Positions 18,108 to 27,413 of a DNA stretch of 64,000 nucleotides are shown piece after piece. The stretch covers positions 124,001-188,000 of the forward strand of contig NZ_BMLS01000004.1 of NCBI RefSeq assembly GCF_014645355.1, written 5' to 3'. Positions within the stretch are counted from its first letter, which is position 1. Every line of letters begins with the position of its first letter. The position numbers and the translations under genes were made by a program. Under the pieces are notes generated by a model, which was given only the letters and a program-made list of their open reading frames with translations, was not told the DNA's origin and searched no databases. This DNA is from Bowmanella pacifica. GTDB taxonomy: Bacteria; Pseudomonadota; Gammaproteobacteria; Enterobacterales; Alteromonadaceae.

Positions 18108-18315
18108 GTCGCTACTGTATTATTGTAATTTCCGTTAATTAAATCAGACATTTAGCCATTTCACCAGACTTTCCGCGGGTTTGCGGCTCCCCTTTGTCAC
18201 TTTCTCTGCGCCAAATCAACTTAAGAAAAAGTTTTTACTGATCCGAATCGTTTTGGCGCCTTGCTTCCTCTTTCCCCAGACATTGCACAACTAAATAATA
18301 GGAGGAAATATCCTG

Positions 18316-18531
18316 TTGTATGTAAAGAATGTTCCTAATGTGGAACGATTTGTTCGCATGGTAGTGGGCCTGATGATATGTACCGGTGCATTTATATGGC
18401 TGACAACACCCTGGAGCTGGGTCATTGCCTCCACGGGATTTGTGGCCATGCTCTCCGGCCTATTCGGTTTTTGTCCGGCATGCTCGCTACTAGGCAGAAA
18501 AGGACAAGGAGCAAATAAAACGAATGAATGA
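18316..18531 (+). CDS. DUF2892 (YgaP-type) small membrane protein
   Basis: A 71-residue inner-membrane protein with two predicted membrane helices (about residues 13-29 and 35-53). The pattern NVERFVRMVVGLMI, then GFVAMLSGLFGFCPACSLLG, matches the YgaP-like transmembrane domain family, including the conserved FCPAC cysteine pair near the second helix. The start is TTG, about ten bases after an AGGAGG; no in-frame ATG exists near it. It overlaps the following sigma factor gene by 8 bp, implying coupled translation. Its function is unknown; a redox or membrane-sensing role next to a sigma factor is speculation. Confidence 0.75.
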   Translation: MYVKNVPNVERFVRMVVGLMICTGAFIWLTTPWSWVIASTGFVAMLSGLFGFCPACSLLGRKGQGANKTNE

Positions 18532-19045
18532 AGCGGATATAAAGCTACTCAATGCAGCACGTCTGGGGCAGCCACAAGCCCTAAGCGGTTTGCTGCAGCG
18601 CTATCAACCCGATGTACGTCGCTACGCCAAGCGTCACTGCCTGAGCAGCGATGTAGAGGACGCCATACAAGAGAGCCTGATTATTCTGTCGCGCAATGTC
18701 TCTGCCATCCGCATGGTAGCGGCGTTGTCGGGTTGGTTGTTTAAAGTGGTACAAAGAGAGTGCCAGCGGCTGGGACGCAAAGCGTTCCGTCTCACATCTG
18801 TAGAGGAGGAAACGCTTGAACGCATGCTCGCCAGCCGGGATGACTTAGCCTTACATCTGGAGCTTCAGCAAGCACTAGAGTCGCTGCCCAATCATTACCG
18901 GGAGATGCTATTGTTGCGTGATTTTTATGAATTCAGCCTTAGTGAAATTGCCGAACAAACCGGCTTAACTGTGGCCGCGAGCAAAAGCCGCCTGCACCGT
19001 GCACGCAGTCTGGTCCGAGAATATCTGCTTAGCGATAGTCAATAA
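18524..19045 (+). CDS. ECF-like RNA polymerase sigma factor
   Basis: A 173-residue sigma-70 family protein with the two-domain ECF architecture. Region 2 spans about residues 22-85 (RYQPDVRRYAKRHC, VEDAIQESLI, LSGWLFKVVQREC). Region 4 spans about 115-168 (LESLPNHYREMLLLRDFYE, SLSEIAEQTGLTVAASKSRL, HRARSLVREYL), containing the helix-turn-helix for -35 recognition. No anti-sigma factor follows; a terminator lies directly after the stop. The only linked gene is the overlapping DUF2892 membrane protein upstream, a candidate regulator by position only. Target genes cannot be told from this sequence. Confidence 0.9.
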   Translation: MNEADIKLLNAARLGQPQALSGLLQRYQPDVRRYAKRHCLSSDVEDAIQESLIILSRNVSAIRMVAALSGWLFKVVQRECQRLGRKAFRLTSVEEETLERMLASRDDLALHLELQQALESLPNHYREMLLLRDFYEFSLSEIAEQTGLTVAASKSRLHRARSLVREYLLSDSQ

Positions 19046-19070
19046 AAAGGCCTCTGTTGAGGCCTTATTT
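19046..19070 (+). terminator. Terminator after the sigma factor gene
   Basis: Perfect 8-bp stem AAGGCCTC / GAGGCCTT with a TGTT loop (19047-19066), followed by ATTT, starting one base after the stop codon. Confidence 0.8.
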
Positions 19071-19187
19071 AGAATACTAATAACCAATATTTGGCACCCC
19101 AAAAGCATCAGCTTTTTCGATAAAAAAACACAGCTCACCCAAACACTGCTTGCCACACTGACCAACGAATAGCATTGCTTTTGCAAG

Positions 19188-19352
19188 ATGAATATCAAAA
19201 AAATAAATTCGATAGTTTTTTATTGGTGGAATGTGAAGCAATGTTTCAGCATGATGGCAGAATCATCTACTACTGATGGCGCTGTTTTCCTAATGTGTAA
19301 TAGAACCACCAGTTATATTCTAAATGGGCCGGTCATGGATGGAAGTAAGTAG
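19188..19352 (+). CDS. Hypothetical 54-codon ORF upstream of the exporter genes
   Basis: An ATG at 19188 opens a 54-codon frame that ends with TAG at 19350-19352, nine bases before the permease ATG and in the same direction. The peptide starts MNIKKINSIVFYWWNVKQC, with a basic head and aromatic stretch, then turns polar (SSTTDGAVFLMCNRTTSYIL) and contains two cysteines (residues 19 and 37). There is no strong ribosome-binding site (only GCAAG next to the ATG) and the region is AT-rich, so it may be a chance frame. Position directly before a peptide-type ABC exporter makes it worth testing as an export substrate or leader peptide. No family was recognised. Confidence 0.25.
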   Translation: MNIKKINSIVFYWWNVKQCFSMMAESSTTDGAVFLMCNRTTSYILNGPVMDGSK

Positions 19353-19361
19353 AAAGGATTT

Positions 19362-20504
19362 ATGATTGCAACCGCAAGCCTAAGGGTAGATTGGCGTCGT
19401 TTCGTTGCCATTATTGGCATATTAGCCATGAGTGGCGTTTTGTTTATGATGAAGGCCAGCGCCATACTTAACCAAGTGGATGGAAACGTCTGGCTGGCAA
19501 ACGATAGTCGCGCTGATCTCATAGTTAAATATCAAAGTGACAACCTGTCGAAGGTATTTAATTGGGATTTTTCAGAAAGCGATACCGATATTTTCTACAC
19601 CCATCCCAACATAGAACAAGTACAAATAGTTCCTAAGCCTTCCGGTGCAGAGTACCGATTGGTGTCTGGAAGCGTGGCGGAATATGTGCATTTACTCGCT
19701 TTCGCCCCACAGCAAAATAGCCTTTCGCTTCCTTATAGTGTCAGCAAATCCGAACGGGCAGCGCTTGAAATGCATAAGACCTTTTTAGCGCCGAAGTCGT
19801 TTGTCATAGCCCATGATGCCCAAATAGGTGATGAATTTATCTTCGTTGACAACCAGGATGATAGTGTAGAAGAGGCTTGGACATTAGTTGGTGAATTCAG
19901 CACAGAAGTTACCCCTGATTGGACAGTACTTATCACTTCTCCACATTCACTAAGCTCCACCCCTGGCTACAGTTTGATTGCCATTGCACTCAAAGATGAC
20001 AGTCTCCAAGAACAGACGATGGCAGAGCTAAACACCTTGTTAACTCGGTATGCTAAGCCGTTTACTGTCGTGAAACGTGCCGATTTGAGAGTCGAGGCAA
20101 GAAAGAAGGCGCTGCTTTCAAGAACAATGCAGGTCTTTGTGATTAATGCGATTGTACCTCTCGCCATCTTCAATCTCGTTACCATAGTGCTCATCATGCG
20201 GGCTAACTTATTTAGTCAGATACGGGAGTTTGGCACCTTACATGCGCTGGGCTTCACCAAGTTTGATTTAGCCAAGATTGCGATGGAGCAAGGCCTCTGG
20301 CTTGGGGCTGGGGCGATTGTACTCTCTACTGGCTTATTCTATGTTGTTGCCTTTATCTGGCAGCAATTCTTTGGCTTTTCCGTGCAATTGTCCGCCTTGA
20401 TCTTCTTTGCCAGCGCTATACAGATTATGTTTCTGGCTATTCTGGGCGGAGCATTGTCAATCGGCATCCTTAAAAAGGTGGAATTGACGAGTCTGTTACG
20501 ATGA
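19362..20504 (+). CDS. ABC transporter permease, FtsX/MacB/DevC-type
   Basis: A 380-residue inner-membrane permease with the FtsX/MacB layout: one membrane helix at the N-terminus (about residues 13-32), a large periplasmic domain of roughly 220 residues, and three C-terminal helices (about 255-280, 305-335, 342-370). The C-terminal region FGTLHALGFTKFDLAKIAMEQ contains the typical coupling motif of FtsX-domain permeases. AAAGGA precedes the start. It overlaps the ATPase gene as ATGA. With only four helices it probably acts as a dimer in a mechanotransmission-type exporter that moves substrates from the periplasm outward. The substrate is unknown. Confidence 0.85.
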   Translation: MIATASLRVDWRRFVAIIGILAMSGVLFMMKASAILNQVDGNVWLANDSRADLIVKYQSDNLSKVFNWDFSESDTDIFYTHPNIEQVQIVPKPSGAEYRLVSGSVAEYVHLLAFAPQQNSLSLPYSVSKSERAALEMHKTFLAPKSFVIAHDAQIGDEFIFVDNQDDSVEEAWTLVGEFSTEVTPDWTVLITSPHSLSSTPGYSLIAIALKDDSLQEQTMAELNTLLTRYAKPFTVVKRADLRVEARKKALLSRTMQVFVINAIVPLAIFNLVTIVLIMRANLFSQIREFGTLHALGFTKFDLAKIAMEQGLWLGAGAIVLSTGLFYVVAFIWQQFFGFSVQLSALIFFASAIQIMFLAILGGALSIGILKKVELTSLLR

Positions 20505-21211
20505 ATAAAAAAGCCACACTAATAGTAGAGAAGCTAAATAAATCATATATATCGAGAAATGAGCAGGTCATGGCGATGGACAATATTCACCTTGAATTGA
20601 CGCCATCCAGCTTCAACATACTGACAGGCCCCTCGGGCGCAGGAAAGTCATCCTTGCTCTCCTCCTTAGGTGGTTTGCTCCCTCCGGATAGCGGCAATGT
20701 GTGTTTTGAAGGTAAGAATATTTGGGATTTGTCAGCCAAACAGCTATGCCAGCATCGCTTAAATAACTGCAGCTATATTTTTCAAGATGCCAATTTACAT
20801 CCTTGTTTAACCGCAATAGAGCAAGTCATTATTTTGTTGAGAAAAAAGGGCGTCAGCAAGCAAGATGCAAAACTAATAGCAGAACAACAGTTGACTGAGA
20901 TTGGTTTGGGCAACAAGCTAAACTTGCTACCTAATCAGCTTTCTGGCGGTGAAAAGCAGAGGGTGACCATTGCTCGTGCAATAGCTTCGTCGGCGAAGTT
21001 GATTTTTGCTGATGAGCCAACATCTAGTCTGGATTCTAAAAACACCGAGCATGTTGTCGAATTATTACTCAACACCGCCCTAAAACATGACGCCATTATT
21101 TTTTGTGCCACCCACGACGAAAGAGTATTAGCACACGCACATCGAATTCTTCATATGGAATCGGGAAAAATTCAGTCAGATACCAATACCCTTGAACAGG
21201 ATAAGTTATGA
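20501..21211 (+). CDS. ABC transporter ATP-binding protein (LolD/MacB type)
   Basis: A 236-residue ATPase subunit. Walker A is GPSGAGKSSL (about residues 44-53), the Q-loop is around SYIFQDANLHPCLT, the signature is LSGGEKQRVTIARAI (about 147-161), Walker B is LIFADEPTSSLD, and the H-loop is ATHDERVLAHA. It belongs with the MacB/LolD/DevA group by sequence character. It is translationally coupled on both sides by ATGA overlaps. Codon choice and base composition look AT-richer than neighbouring housekeeping genes, suggesting later acquisition of the module. Confidence 0.92.
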   Translation: MNKKATLIVEKLNKSYISRNEQVMAMDNIHLELTPSSFNILTGPSGAGKSSLLSSLGGLLPPDSGNVCFEGKNIWDLSAKQLCQHRLNNCSYIFQDANLHPCLTAIEQVIILLRKKGVSKQDAKLIAEQQLTEIGLGNKLNLLPNQLSGGEKQRVTIARAIASSAKLIFADEPTSSLDSKNTEHVVELLLNTALKHDAIIFCATHDERVLAHAHRILHMESGKIQSDTNTLEQDKL

Positions 21212-22146
21212 GCATAAGCCGGCGTTCTGTAAAGCCTTTTATATTCGCTGTAGCCTTAGTGAGCGGCATGGGCACTCTAGTACCAACCACTGCAATATCG
21301 GCGCATGCAAGTACAACCGAAGAGGAGCTTAGCAAAAAACTCCTCTATACGGCTGTAGGCTCAGGGGTTATTGATGTTGAAGGAGGTATTCATAACGTGT
21401 CTGCCAACCTCTCCGGCATCACAATGGCAGTGCAGGTCAAGATTGGAGAGCGAGTTAAAAAGGGCCAAGCGCTAGCACGACAAAATGATCTGGCCGAACA
21501 GGTTACGTTAGCGAAAGAAATTAAAAAGGTGGAGCGGTTAAAACGACAAATTGCGTTAGGAAAGGTACGTATAGAAAGGGCGGAGCAGGAACTGGGACGC
21601 TTGAAACCTTTAGTCGACAATGGCGTTATGATTGCCCTGGAATATCAACGAAGTGAAGACCAATTGTTTGCGTTTAAAATCGACAATGAGAATAGGCTTT
21701 CAGAGATTGCCTCGGCTAATGATGAAATTGAGTTACTTAAGTTCAATATTGAGCAGCGTATTATCCGCTCCCCGGTTAATGGCGTTATTGCAGATATCAC
21801 CGCTAAGGTGGGATATGGGTCTTCAACCGAAAATATTTCATCCTTATTCTCGATCATTCCAGATACCGAAAAAATAGTGCATGCACAGATAGATATAGGT
21901 GCGCTAAAGGATATTTATCAAGGACAAAACGCTATTGTGTCGTCCAAGCTAAATTCAAATGAATTCTATCAAGCAAAAGTTGATCGGATTGCCAGATATA
22001 TAGAACTTCCAGGCAAAGAAAAAGATGAAAAGGAGCAGCCCAGCTTCAGTCAAAAAGTGAAGGTTTACTTAACTTTGGTAGATAAAGATATGCCTTTGAT
22101 GATTGGGCAAAATGTGCAAATACGCTTTTTAAAAAACGCGAGTTAA
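21208..22146 (+). CDS. Periplasmic adaptor (HlyD/MacA-type membrane fusion protein)
   Basis: A 312-residue adaptor expected to connect the permease with an outer-membrane TolC-like channel, which is not encoded here. An N-terminal hydrophobic segment (about residues 10-33) anchors or exports it. A split biotinyl-lipoyl domain (SANLSGITMAVQVKIGERV and IIRSPVNGVIADITAKVGYG) flanks a coiled-coil hairpin (about residues 90-180, rich in K, E, L). A beta-barrel region follows (VHAQIDIGALKDIYQGQNAIV). It overlaps the ATPase gene by ATGA and is the last gene before a bidirectional terminator. Confidence 0.88.
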   Translation: MSISRRSVKPFIFAVALVSGMGTLVPTTAISAHASTTEEELSKKLLYTAVGSGVIDVEGGIHNVSANLSGITMAVQVKIGERVKKGQALARQNDLAEQVTLAKEIKKVERLKRQIALGKVRIERAEQELGRLKPLVDNGVMIALEYQRSEDQLFAFKIDNENRLSEIASANDEIELLKFNIEQRIIRSPVNGVIADITAKVGYGSSTENISSLFSIIPDTEKIVHAQIDIGALKDIYQGQNAIVSSKLNSNEFYQAKVDRIARYIELPGKEKDEKEQPSFSQKVKVYLTLVDKDMPLMIGQNVQIRFLKNAS

Positions 22147-22193
22147 AAGCGGCCATCATTTTTAATCCCAATTGCGTACTGAGCAATCCAAAT

Positions 22194-22220
22194 AAAAAAC
22201 CCTGTAAAAACAGGGTTTTT
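22194..22220. terminator. Bidirectional terminator between exporter module and ssb
   Basis: AAAAACCCTGT / ACAGGGTTTTT stem with an A-rich loop. T-runs lie on both strands, and the site sits between convergent genes. Confidence 0.85.
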
Positions 22221-22251
22221 CAACAAAAATACTTTTATATTCTTATATCCA

Positions 22252-22860
22252 TCAGAACGGAATATCGTCATCGAAGTCAAAGTCCGGCTCAGGCATAGAG
22301 CTGTTGGACTGTTGCTGAGCTGGCGGGTTTTGCGCTGATGGATTTTGCTGACCACGGCCCTGATTAGCATTTTGCTGATACTGGTTACCCTGGTATTGAT
22401 TGCCTTGTTGATATTGGTTCTGCTGAGGCTGTGCAAAGCCTTGGCTTTGACCACCGGCTGAAGCCTGCTGCTGTCCCTGAGACTGGCGAGGCTGATATTG
22501 ACCGCCGCCTTCCTGGCCACCTGAACGGCTGCCCAGCATTTGCATCTGATCGGCAATAATTTCCGTGGTGTAACGATCCTGGCCGCTTTGGTCCTGCCAC
22601 TTACGAGTTTGCAGTTTGCCTTCCACATACACCTGGCTGCCCTTACGCAGATACTCACCGGCCACTTCGGCCAGGCGACGATACATGGTAATACGGTGCC
22701 ATTCGGTACGTTCCTGGATTTGACCACTCTGATCTTTCCAGCTCTCTGATGTGGCCAGGGTCAGGTTGGCTACTGCGTTGCCGTTGGGCATGTAACGCAC
22801 TTCCGGATCTTGGCCCAGATTACCCACCAGAATGACTTTGTTGACGCCTTTGCTCGCCAT
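22252..22860 (-). CDS. ssb: Single-stranded DNA-binding protein SSB
   Basis: Homotetrameric ssDNA-binding protein of replication, repair and recombination. From the ATG at 22858-22860 ([21 protein letters not shown]) it has 202 residues. GAGGAGC lies four bases upstream, which decides against the frame-extending ATG at 22890. The OB-fold occupies about residues 1-112 ([35 protein letters not shown]). A long Q/G/N-rich disordered tail follows, ending in the acidic tip [10 protein letters not shown] that recruits partner proteins. It is monocistronic and convergent with the exporter module. Confidence 0.98.
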   Translation of the reverse strand: MASKGVNKVILVGNLGQDPEVRYMPNGNAVANLTLATSESWKDQSGQIQERTEWHRITMYRRLAEVAGEYLRKGSQVYVEGKLQTRKWQDQSGQDRYTTEIIADQMQMLGSRSGGQEGGGQYQPRQSQGQQQASAGGQSQGFAQPQQNQYQQGNQYQGNQYQQNANQGRGQQNPSAQNPPAQQQSNSSMPEPDFDFDDDIPF

Positions 22861-22920
22861 AATTGCTCCTCTTAATCGCTGTTCCGGCAAATTGGCCGCA
22901 GCGTCACTTTAGTATGTAGT

Positions 22921-24273
22921 TTAACTTATAATGCCCAACTGCTGCCGAGCTTGCTGCAGGTTGAATTCGCGGCTGTCCACTTTGAGATACAGAACCTGCT
23001 CATCCTCAACCAAGGTAATGTCTCTGACTCCTGCCATGCGGCTAACCAGCGCCAGACTATCCTGAACAGACATCGCCTCGCTGTTCAGGTTCAATGAATA
23101 ACGTTTCAGATGGATACTACCACCACCTATGCCACGAATCAGCCCCAGCCAGACCAGGCATAACAAAGCCGCCAGCATATAACTGAATTGCTCGTTGGCA
23201 TACTGGTTTAACAACCCCGACAAGGCCCCGCCAACAAAAGCCCCGAAGAACTGAAAACTCGCATAGGCGCCCATGGCCGAACCTTTTTTACCTGCCGGCG
23301 CCAGGCTCGATACCATAGCCGGCAAATTGGCTTCCAGGTAATTAAAGCCGGTAAAAAATAGCCAGCAAAACAACAATAAAGCCATCAGTGGCGCCTGCAA
23401 CCAGGCCATGGCTGCCAGACTCAAGCCAAGTAGCACAATGCTCAGATTGATCACAGGACCTTGTTTGCCCTGTTTACCAAAGCGCATCAATACCGCCATA
23501 GCCAGCACAGACAACAGCAGTACCGGCAGATACAGCATCCAGTGGTCAGTAAGCGGCCAGTCCAGCCCCACCAGGCGTTTGGGCAGGTTGACAAACATCA
23601 GCGTCATCAGCAAGTGCAACAAAGCCACGCTGATATTCAGTCGTAGCAAGGATTTGTCGGCAAGCAAGCTCCCCACATCGGCAAGCTTAGGTAAGGTATC
23701 CCCGCTGGGAGAGAGATTCTGCGCACTTGGCACCACAAATAAGACCAGCGGAATACAGGCAATAGCGGCGACCGCGGTAAACCAGAATATCCCTTGCAGG
23801 CCAGATTGTTCAGCCAGCAGAGGCCCCAGCAGCAGCGCCAGATAAAAAGAAAAACCGATGGCAATGCCGATAATGGCCATGACTTTAGGGCGCTGATTTT
23901 CACGGCTGATATCACCGGCCAGTGCCATTACCGCACCGGCAACTGCACCCGCACCTTGCAAAATTCTACCGATCACCACCCATTGCAAGGTCTCGGCCTG
24001 TGCTGCCACCAAACTGCCTAATGCAAAACAGCTTAATCCCAGCACAATCACAGGTTTGCGCCCCAGCCTGTCAGACAGCAGGCCCATAGGTATTTGCAAC
24101 AGCGCCTGGGTCAGACCATAACCACCGATAGCCAGTCCAACCAATAACGGTGAATAGTCCGGATAACTGACCGCCAATACGGCCAATACCGGCATCACCA
24201 TAAACAGGCCCAGCATACGCAACACATAAACGGTGGCCAGGGAGAAGGCCCCACGCAATTCGGTATTATTCAC
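22921..24273 (-). CDS. MFS transporter of the YajR type with C-terminal YAM domain
   Basis: A 450-residue proton-coupled major facilitator of unknown substrate. Twelve membrane helices fit residues 1 to about 375. The A-motif GLLSDRLGRKPVIVLG lies between helices 2 and 3, and motif B-like GRILQGAGAVAGAVMALAGD follows. After the last helix the tail (about residues 385-450: SLNLNSEAMSVQDSLALVSR, ITLVEDEQVLYLKVDSREF) looks like the small ferredoxin-like YAM domain of E. coli YajR. It separates ssb from uvrA, which are adjacent and divergent in enterics. Confidence 0.88.
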   Translation of the reverse strand: MNNTELRGAFSLATVYVLRMLGLFMVMPVLAVLAVSYPDYSPLLVGLAIGGYGLTQALLQIPMGLLSDRLGRKPVIVLGLSCFALGSLVAAQAETLQWVVIGRILQGAGAVAGAVMALAGDISRENQRPKVMAIIGIAIGFSFYLALLLGPLLAEQSGLQGIFWFTAVAAIACIPLVLFVVPSAQNLSPSGDTLPKLADVGSLLADKSLLRLNISVALLHLLMTLMFVNLPKRLVGLDWPLTDHWMLYLPVLLLSVLAMAVLMRFGKQGKQGPVINLSIVLLGLSLAAMAWLQAPLMALLLFCWLFFTGFNYLEANLPAMVSSLAPAGKKGSAMGAYASFQFFGAFVGGALSGLLNQYANEQFSYMLAALLCLVWLGLIRGIGGGSIHLKRYSLNLNSEAMSVQDSLALVSRMAGVRDITLVEDEQVLYLKVDSREFNLQQARQQLGIIS

Positions 24274-24511
24274 AGCAGATCGGTGTTTTCTAACGGGTTT
24301 TCATTCCGGAACCGCCAGCGGTTCCAACTCGGCCGCGCAGTGTAGCACAGCCAGCCCTGAGGCTGAACGAAATTACTGAATTCCCCCACAGTTAGCACTG
24401 GCTCGCCGGTTTCAGCGCTTCCCAGCCAATTCAGCAATAATTTTGTTCGTTTCCGGTAGGGCTGTTATGCAATACTAGGGGTTTTCTTTTCCCTGCTCAG
24501 GTGTGGTTTTT

Positions 24512-27337
24512 GTGGACAAAATAGAAGTACGTGGCGCGCGCACTCATAACCTTAAGAACATCAGTGTAACCCTGCCCAGGGATAAGCTGATTGTAATCAC
24601 CGGTTTGTCCGGTTCAGGCAAATCGTCATTGGCATTCGACACCTTGTATGCCGAGGGACAGCGCCGTTACGTAGAATCCCTGTCTGCCTATGCGCGCCAG
24701 TTCCTATCCATGATGGAAAAGCCCGATGTAGACCATATTGAAGGGCTGTCGCCAGCCATCTCCATAGAGCAGAAGTCCACCTCGCATAATCCGCGTTCAA
24801 CCGTGGGCACTATCACCGAAATCTACGATTATCTGCGCTTGCTGTTTGCCCGGGTCGGTGAGCCGCGCTGTCCGGAGCATAATGTGCCCTTGGATGCTCA
24901 GACTATCAGCCAGATGGTAGACAAGGTGCTGGCCATGGAAGAAGGCGCCAAGCTGATGTTGCTGGCCCCTGTGGTACAAGAGCGTAAGGGTGAACATATT
25001 AAAACCCTGGAAAGTCTGGCCGCGCAGGGCTTTATTCGCGCCCGTATCGACGGTGAAATCTGTGATTTATCTGATCCCCCCGCCCTGGATCTGCATAAAA
25101 AACACACCATCGAAGTGGTGGTAGACAGATTCAAGGTGCGTGATGATTTGCAGCTTCGTCTGGCCGAGTCGTTTGAAACGGCTTTGGGTTTATCCGGTGG
25201 TACCGCCAAAATCGCCTGGATGGATGCGCCCGACAAACAAGAAATTGTTTTTTCTGCCAACTTTGCCTGCCCCCACTGCGGTTACAGCATGGCAGAGCTG
25301 GAACCGCGACTGTTTTCCTTTAACAACCCAGCCGGTGCCTGTCAGACCTGCGACGGCCTGGGTACCCGACAGTTTTTTGATGCCAGCAAGGTAATAGTTA
25401 ACGAAGAGCTGAGTCTGGCCGGGGGTGCCATTCGTGGCTGGGACAAACGCAGCTACTACTATTTTCAGATGCTGCAGGCGGTCGCCGAGCACTATCAGTT
25501 CGACCTAACCAAGCCCTTTAATGAGCTGGACGCCAAGGCCCGTGATGTGGTGCTAAACGGCAGTAAGGGCACATCCATTAAATTTCGCTACATTAACGAC
25601 CGCGGTGATGTAATGGAGCGTAAGCACCCTTTTGAAGGGATCTTGCCCAACATGGAGCGTCGTTATCGTGAAACCGAGTCCAATGCGGTGCGCGAAGAGC
25701 TGGCCAAATACCTCAGCCAGCAACCTTGTGGTAGCTGCGGTGGTACCCGTTTGCGATTAGAAGCGCGAAACGTCTTTATCAACGAAACCCGCCTGCCCAC
25801 AGTCACCGATATGTCCATCGCCGAAGCGCTGGCGTTTTTCGAAAGTATGGCGCTGACCGGCAAGCGGGCACAGATTGCCGAAAAGATTCTGAAAGAAATC
25901 AGTGACCGCCTGAACTTCCTGGTCAATGTGGGCTTAAATTATTTGTCCATGTCACGCAGTGCCGACACCTTATCCGGCGGTGAGGCCCAGCGCATTCGTC
26001 TGGCCAGCCAGATTGGCGCTGGCTTGGTCGGCGTAATGTACGTACTGGACGAGCCCAGTATCGGCTTGCACCAACGGGATAATGAGCGTCTGCTCAGTAC
26101 CCTGATCCACCTGCGCGATCTGGGTAATACCGTGATTGTGGTAGAGCACGATGAAGACGCCATCCGCGAGGCCGATTATATTCTGGATATCGGCCCAGGT
26201 GCTGGTGTACACGGCGGCGAAATAGTTGCCGAAGGCAGCCTGGAAGACATAAAACAAAGCGAGCATTCACTTACCGGAAAATACCTGTCAGGAAGGGAAA
26301 GAATTGAGGTGCCTGCCACCCGTAACCAGAACCCCGATAACCTGTGGCTTGAACTGGACGGTGCCACGGGCAATAACCTTAAAGAGGTGAACCTACGCCT
26401 GCCTATTGGCCTGATGACTTGTGTTACCGGTGTGTCTGGCTCGGGTAAATCCACTCTGATCAACGACACCTTATATGTTATCGCCCACAAAGAGCTGAAT
26501 GGCGCCACAGTGGGCGAGCCTTCGCCTTACCAGGCCGTGCGCGGTATGGAACATCTGGACAAAGTCGTAGATATCGACCAAAGCCCAATAGGCCGTACAC
26601 CCCGCTCTAACCCGGCCACCTATGCCGGACTTTTTACCCCTATTCGTGAGCTGTTTTCTGGCACCCAGGAAGCGCGTTCCCGTGGCTATAAACCAGGGCG
26701 TTTCAGCTTTAACGTTAAGGGCGGTCGCTGCGAAGCTTGTCAGGGCGACGGCGTAATCAAAGTGGAAATGCACTTCCTGCCGGACATTTATGTGCCTTGC
26801 GATGTATGTAAAGGCAAACGCTACAACCGTGAAACCCTGGAAGTGAGATACAAGAACAAGAATATTCAGGAAGTACTGGATATGACGGTGGAAGACGCCC
26901 GCGAGTTCTTCGATGCCATTCCGGCGCTGGCCAGAAAACTGCAAACCCTGATGGATGTGGGCTTGTCCTATATCCGCCTGGGGCAAAGTGCCACTACCCT
27001 ATCCGGTGGTGAAGCACAGCGGGTTAAACTGGCCAGAGAACTGTCCAAGCGGGATACCGGCAAGACTCTGTATATATTGGATGAACCCACCACAGGTTTG
27101 CACTTCCACGATATCAAACAACTGTTGCAGGTTCTGCATCGCTTGCGCGACCATGGCAATACTGTGGTGGTTATCGAACATAATCTGGATGTGATTAAAA
27201 CCGCCGACTGGATTGTGGACCTTGGCCCGGAAGGTGGCAGCGGCGGTGGGCAAATTATCGCCCAAGGCACACCAGAGCAGGTGGCAGATACAGCCGTATC
27301 CCATACCGGTCGGTTCCTTAAACCTATGCTGGGGTAG
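24512..27337 (+). CDS. uvrA: UvrA, excinuclease ABC subunit A
   Basis: Damage-recognition ATPase of nucleotide excision repair; it dimerises and loads UvrB. From the GTG at 24512 the protein begins [19 protein letters not shown], matching E. coli UvrA, so the upstream GTG at 24503 is less likely. It has 941 residues, full length. Two ABC modules are visible: Walker [20 protein letters not shown] (about 31-49) and [10 protein letters not shown] (about 640), with signatures [16 protein letters not shown] and [15 protein letters not shown]. Zinc fingers CPHC...CQTC and CEAC...CDVC are intact. A degenerate LexA-like site upstream is discussed in findings. Confidence 0.98.
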   Translation: MDKIEVRGARTHNLKNISVTLPRDKLIVITGLSGSGKSSLAFDTLYAEGQRRYVESLSAYARQFLSMMEKPDVDHIEGLSPAISIEQKSTSHNPRSTVGTITEIYDYLRLLFARVGEPRCPEHNVPLDAQTISQMVDKVLAMEEGAKLMLLAPVVQERKGEHIKTLESLAAQGFIRARIDGEICDLSDPPALDLHKKHTIEVVVDRFKVRDDLQLRLAESFETALGLSGGTAKIAWMDAPDKQEIVFSANFACPHCGYSMAELEPRLFSFNNPAGACQTCDGLGTRQFFDASKVIVNEELSLAGGAIRGWDKRSYYYFQMLQAVAEHYQFDLTKPFNELDAKARDVVLNGSKGTSIKFRYINDRGDVMERKHPFEGILPNMERRYRETESNAVREELAKYLSQQPCGSCGGTRLRLEARNVFINETRLPTVTDMSIAEALAFFESMALTGKRAQIAEKILKEISDRLNFLVNVGLNYLSMSRSADTLSGGEAQRIRLASQIGAGLVGVMYVLDEPSIGLHQRDNERLLSTLIHLRDLGNTVIVVEHDEDAIREADYILDIGPGAGVHGGEIVAEGSLEDIKQSEHSLTGKYLSGRERIEVPATRNQNPDNLWLELDGATGNNLKEVNLRLPIGLMTCVTGVSGSGKSTLINDTLYVIAHKELNGATVGEPSPYQAVRGMEHLDKVVDIDQSPIGRTPRSNPATYAGLFTPIRELFSGTQEARSRGYKPGRFSFNVKGGRCEACQGDGVIKVEMHFLPDIYVPCDVCKGKRYNRETLEVRYKNKNIQEVLDMTVEDAREFFDAIPALARKLQTLMDVGLSYIRLGQSATTLSGGEAQRVKLARELSKRDTGKTLYILDEPTTGLHFHDIKQLLQVLHRLRDHGNTVVVIEHNLDVIKTADWIVDLGPEGGSGGGQIIAQGTPEQVADTAVSHTGRFLKPMLG

Positions 27338-27413
27338 CAGTTAACCCCGGCAACGAATCTGCAGGGTCGGTTTTGACCACAAGTCACCGCCCTGCCATTG
27401 GAAGGGAAAGCAG

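Noticed and set aside
18965-19198. 77-codon minus-strand frame overlapping the sigma factor end
   Set aside because: It runs through the sigma gene and its terminator and reads as a low-complexity shadow of them.
26471-26986. 171-codon antisense frame inside uvrA
   Set aside because: uvrA is intact and conserved throughout; the frame has no domain character.
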